Positions 41,859 through 42,001 of a stretch of DNA of 42,001 bases are shown piece after piece (within the stretch, counting starts at the first letter, position 1; each line of letters begins with the position of its first letter). The stretch spans positions 4,901-46,901 of the forward strand of contig CAJTXO010000023.1 in assembly GCA_910583555.1 (NCBI GenBank), given 5' to 3'. The notes beneath the pieces are model-generated. The model did not search any database. It was given only the letters and a program-made list of their open reading frames with translations, and was not told the origin of the DNA. The stretch is from an uncultured Eubacterium sp. Its GTDB lineage: Bacteria > Bacillota > Clostridia > Lachnospirales > Lachnospiraceae. Position numbers and translations under genes: made by a program.

Positions 41859-42001
41859 AGCGGGCTGGCATAGGGGAAAAGAAAGAGGAATTCTCGGAAA
41901 AATATGGGAATCCGGAGAGGGATGGGAGGAAGAACTGGAACATATTTATAAAAGTGTTGCCCGGTGAAGCGGGCTGGCATAGGGGAAAAGAAAGAGGAAT
42001 T
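41791..42001 (+). repeat. Tandem duplication of about 110 bp over the gntR 3' end
   Basis: The segment from about 41791 to 41901, covering the last 22 or so codons of gntR, its stop and about 40 bp beyond, recurs at about 41902-42001 and runs to the window edge. The offset is 111 bp at the left and 109 bp further on because of a 2-bp difference. The second copy carries the same stop codon and the GCCCG...CGGGC hairpin around it. More copies may lie outside the window. Confidence 0.85.

Noticed and set aside
41671..41980. Minus-strand frames at the right edge
   Set aside because: They are reverse readings of the duplicated gntR tail and repeat the same residues because of the DNA duplication.
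1..42001. tRNA, rRNA or insertion sequence genes
   Set aside because: No cloverleaf with the conserved TTC arm, no rRNA segment and no transposase frame was recognised anywhere in the window.

Overview
The window reads as chromosome of an obligately anaerobic, probably spore-forming Gram-positive Clostridium relative, most likely Lachnospiraceae. Reasons: an oxygen-sensitive class III ribonucleotide reductase (nrdD/nrdG), a YlbJ-type sporulation membrane protein, strong AGGAGG-type ribosome binding sites with frequent TTG/GTG starts, a zinc-ribbon L32 next to ackA, BspA/Big_2-like surface proteins with Thr-Pro linkers, and roughly balanced GC. Family names come from motifs read by eye and recalled family knowledge; no database search was run.

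Layout. (1) 1-7863: the end of one gene and three large secreted or surface proteins; the second and third share an acidic-then-basic C-terminal module. (2) 7864-9134: an AT-rich, gene-poor stretch with a terminator, an inverted-repeat element, the tail of a DUF1016 nuclease gene, and a compact structured RNA candidate with its own promoter and terminator. (3) 9135-10167: two minus-strand accessory genes (DUF5713, DUF6512-like membrane protein). (4) 10354-15822: nrdD-nrdG-dut-recG, a DNA-precursor and repair run preceded by two NrdR-box-like sites 41 bp apart. (5) 15921-18861: a cargo block (HicA/HicB toxin-antitoxin, Uma2-type nuclease, secreted protein with duplicated DUF3237-like domains) between recG and rsmD. 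(6) 19024-23863: housekeeping run rsmD, coiled-coil protein, ylbJ (opposite strand), degV, ackA, rpmF. The coaD and yceD genes often found in this run are absent, and synteny ends after rpmF. (7) 24634-27896: a PAS-GGDEF diguanylate cyclase and a GH43 beta-xylosidase.

(8) 27959-39099 is the most interesting part, an 11-kb Ter (tellurite/stress) system. In order it holds a PRTase-TRSP enzyme, a StiP/PELOTA protein, a TIM-barrel C-C lyase on the opposite strand, a YceG-like domain fused to a trypsin-like serine protease, a rhomboid protease, full-length YceG, TelA, two TerD proteins and a HAD phosphatase. The known families suggest synthesis or processing of a nucleoside-like metabolite coupled to calcium-binding TerD proteins and TelA. 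Distinctive here are the serine-protease fusion, the rhomboid inside the cluster, and a six-cysteine repeat insert in the PRTase-TRSP enzyme.

(9) 39193-42001: a transmembrane chemoreceptor, then a YtrA-type GntR regulator with a textbook promoter and a perfect palindromic operator. The 3' end of the regulator gene is tandemly duplicated up to the window edge.

A recurring trait is in-frame tandem repetition in protein linkers (surface protein 3, YlbJ, PRTase-TRSP, YceG-protease fusion).
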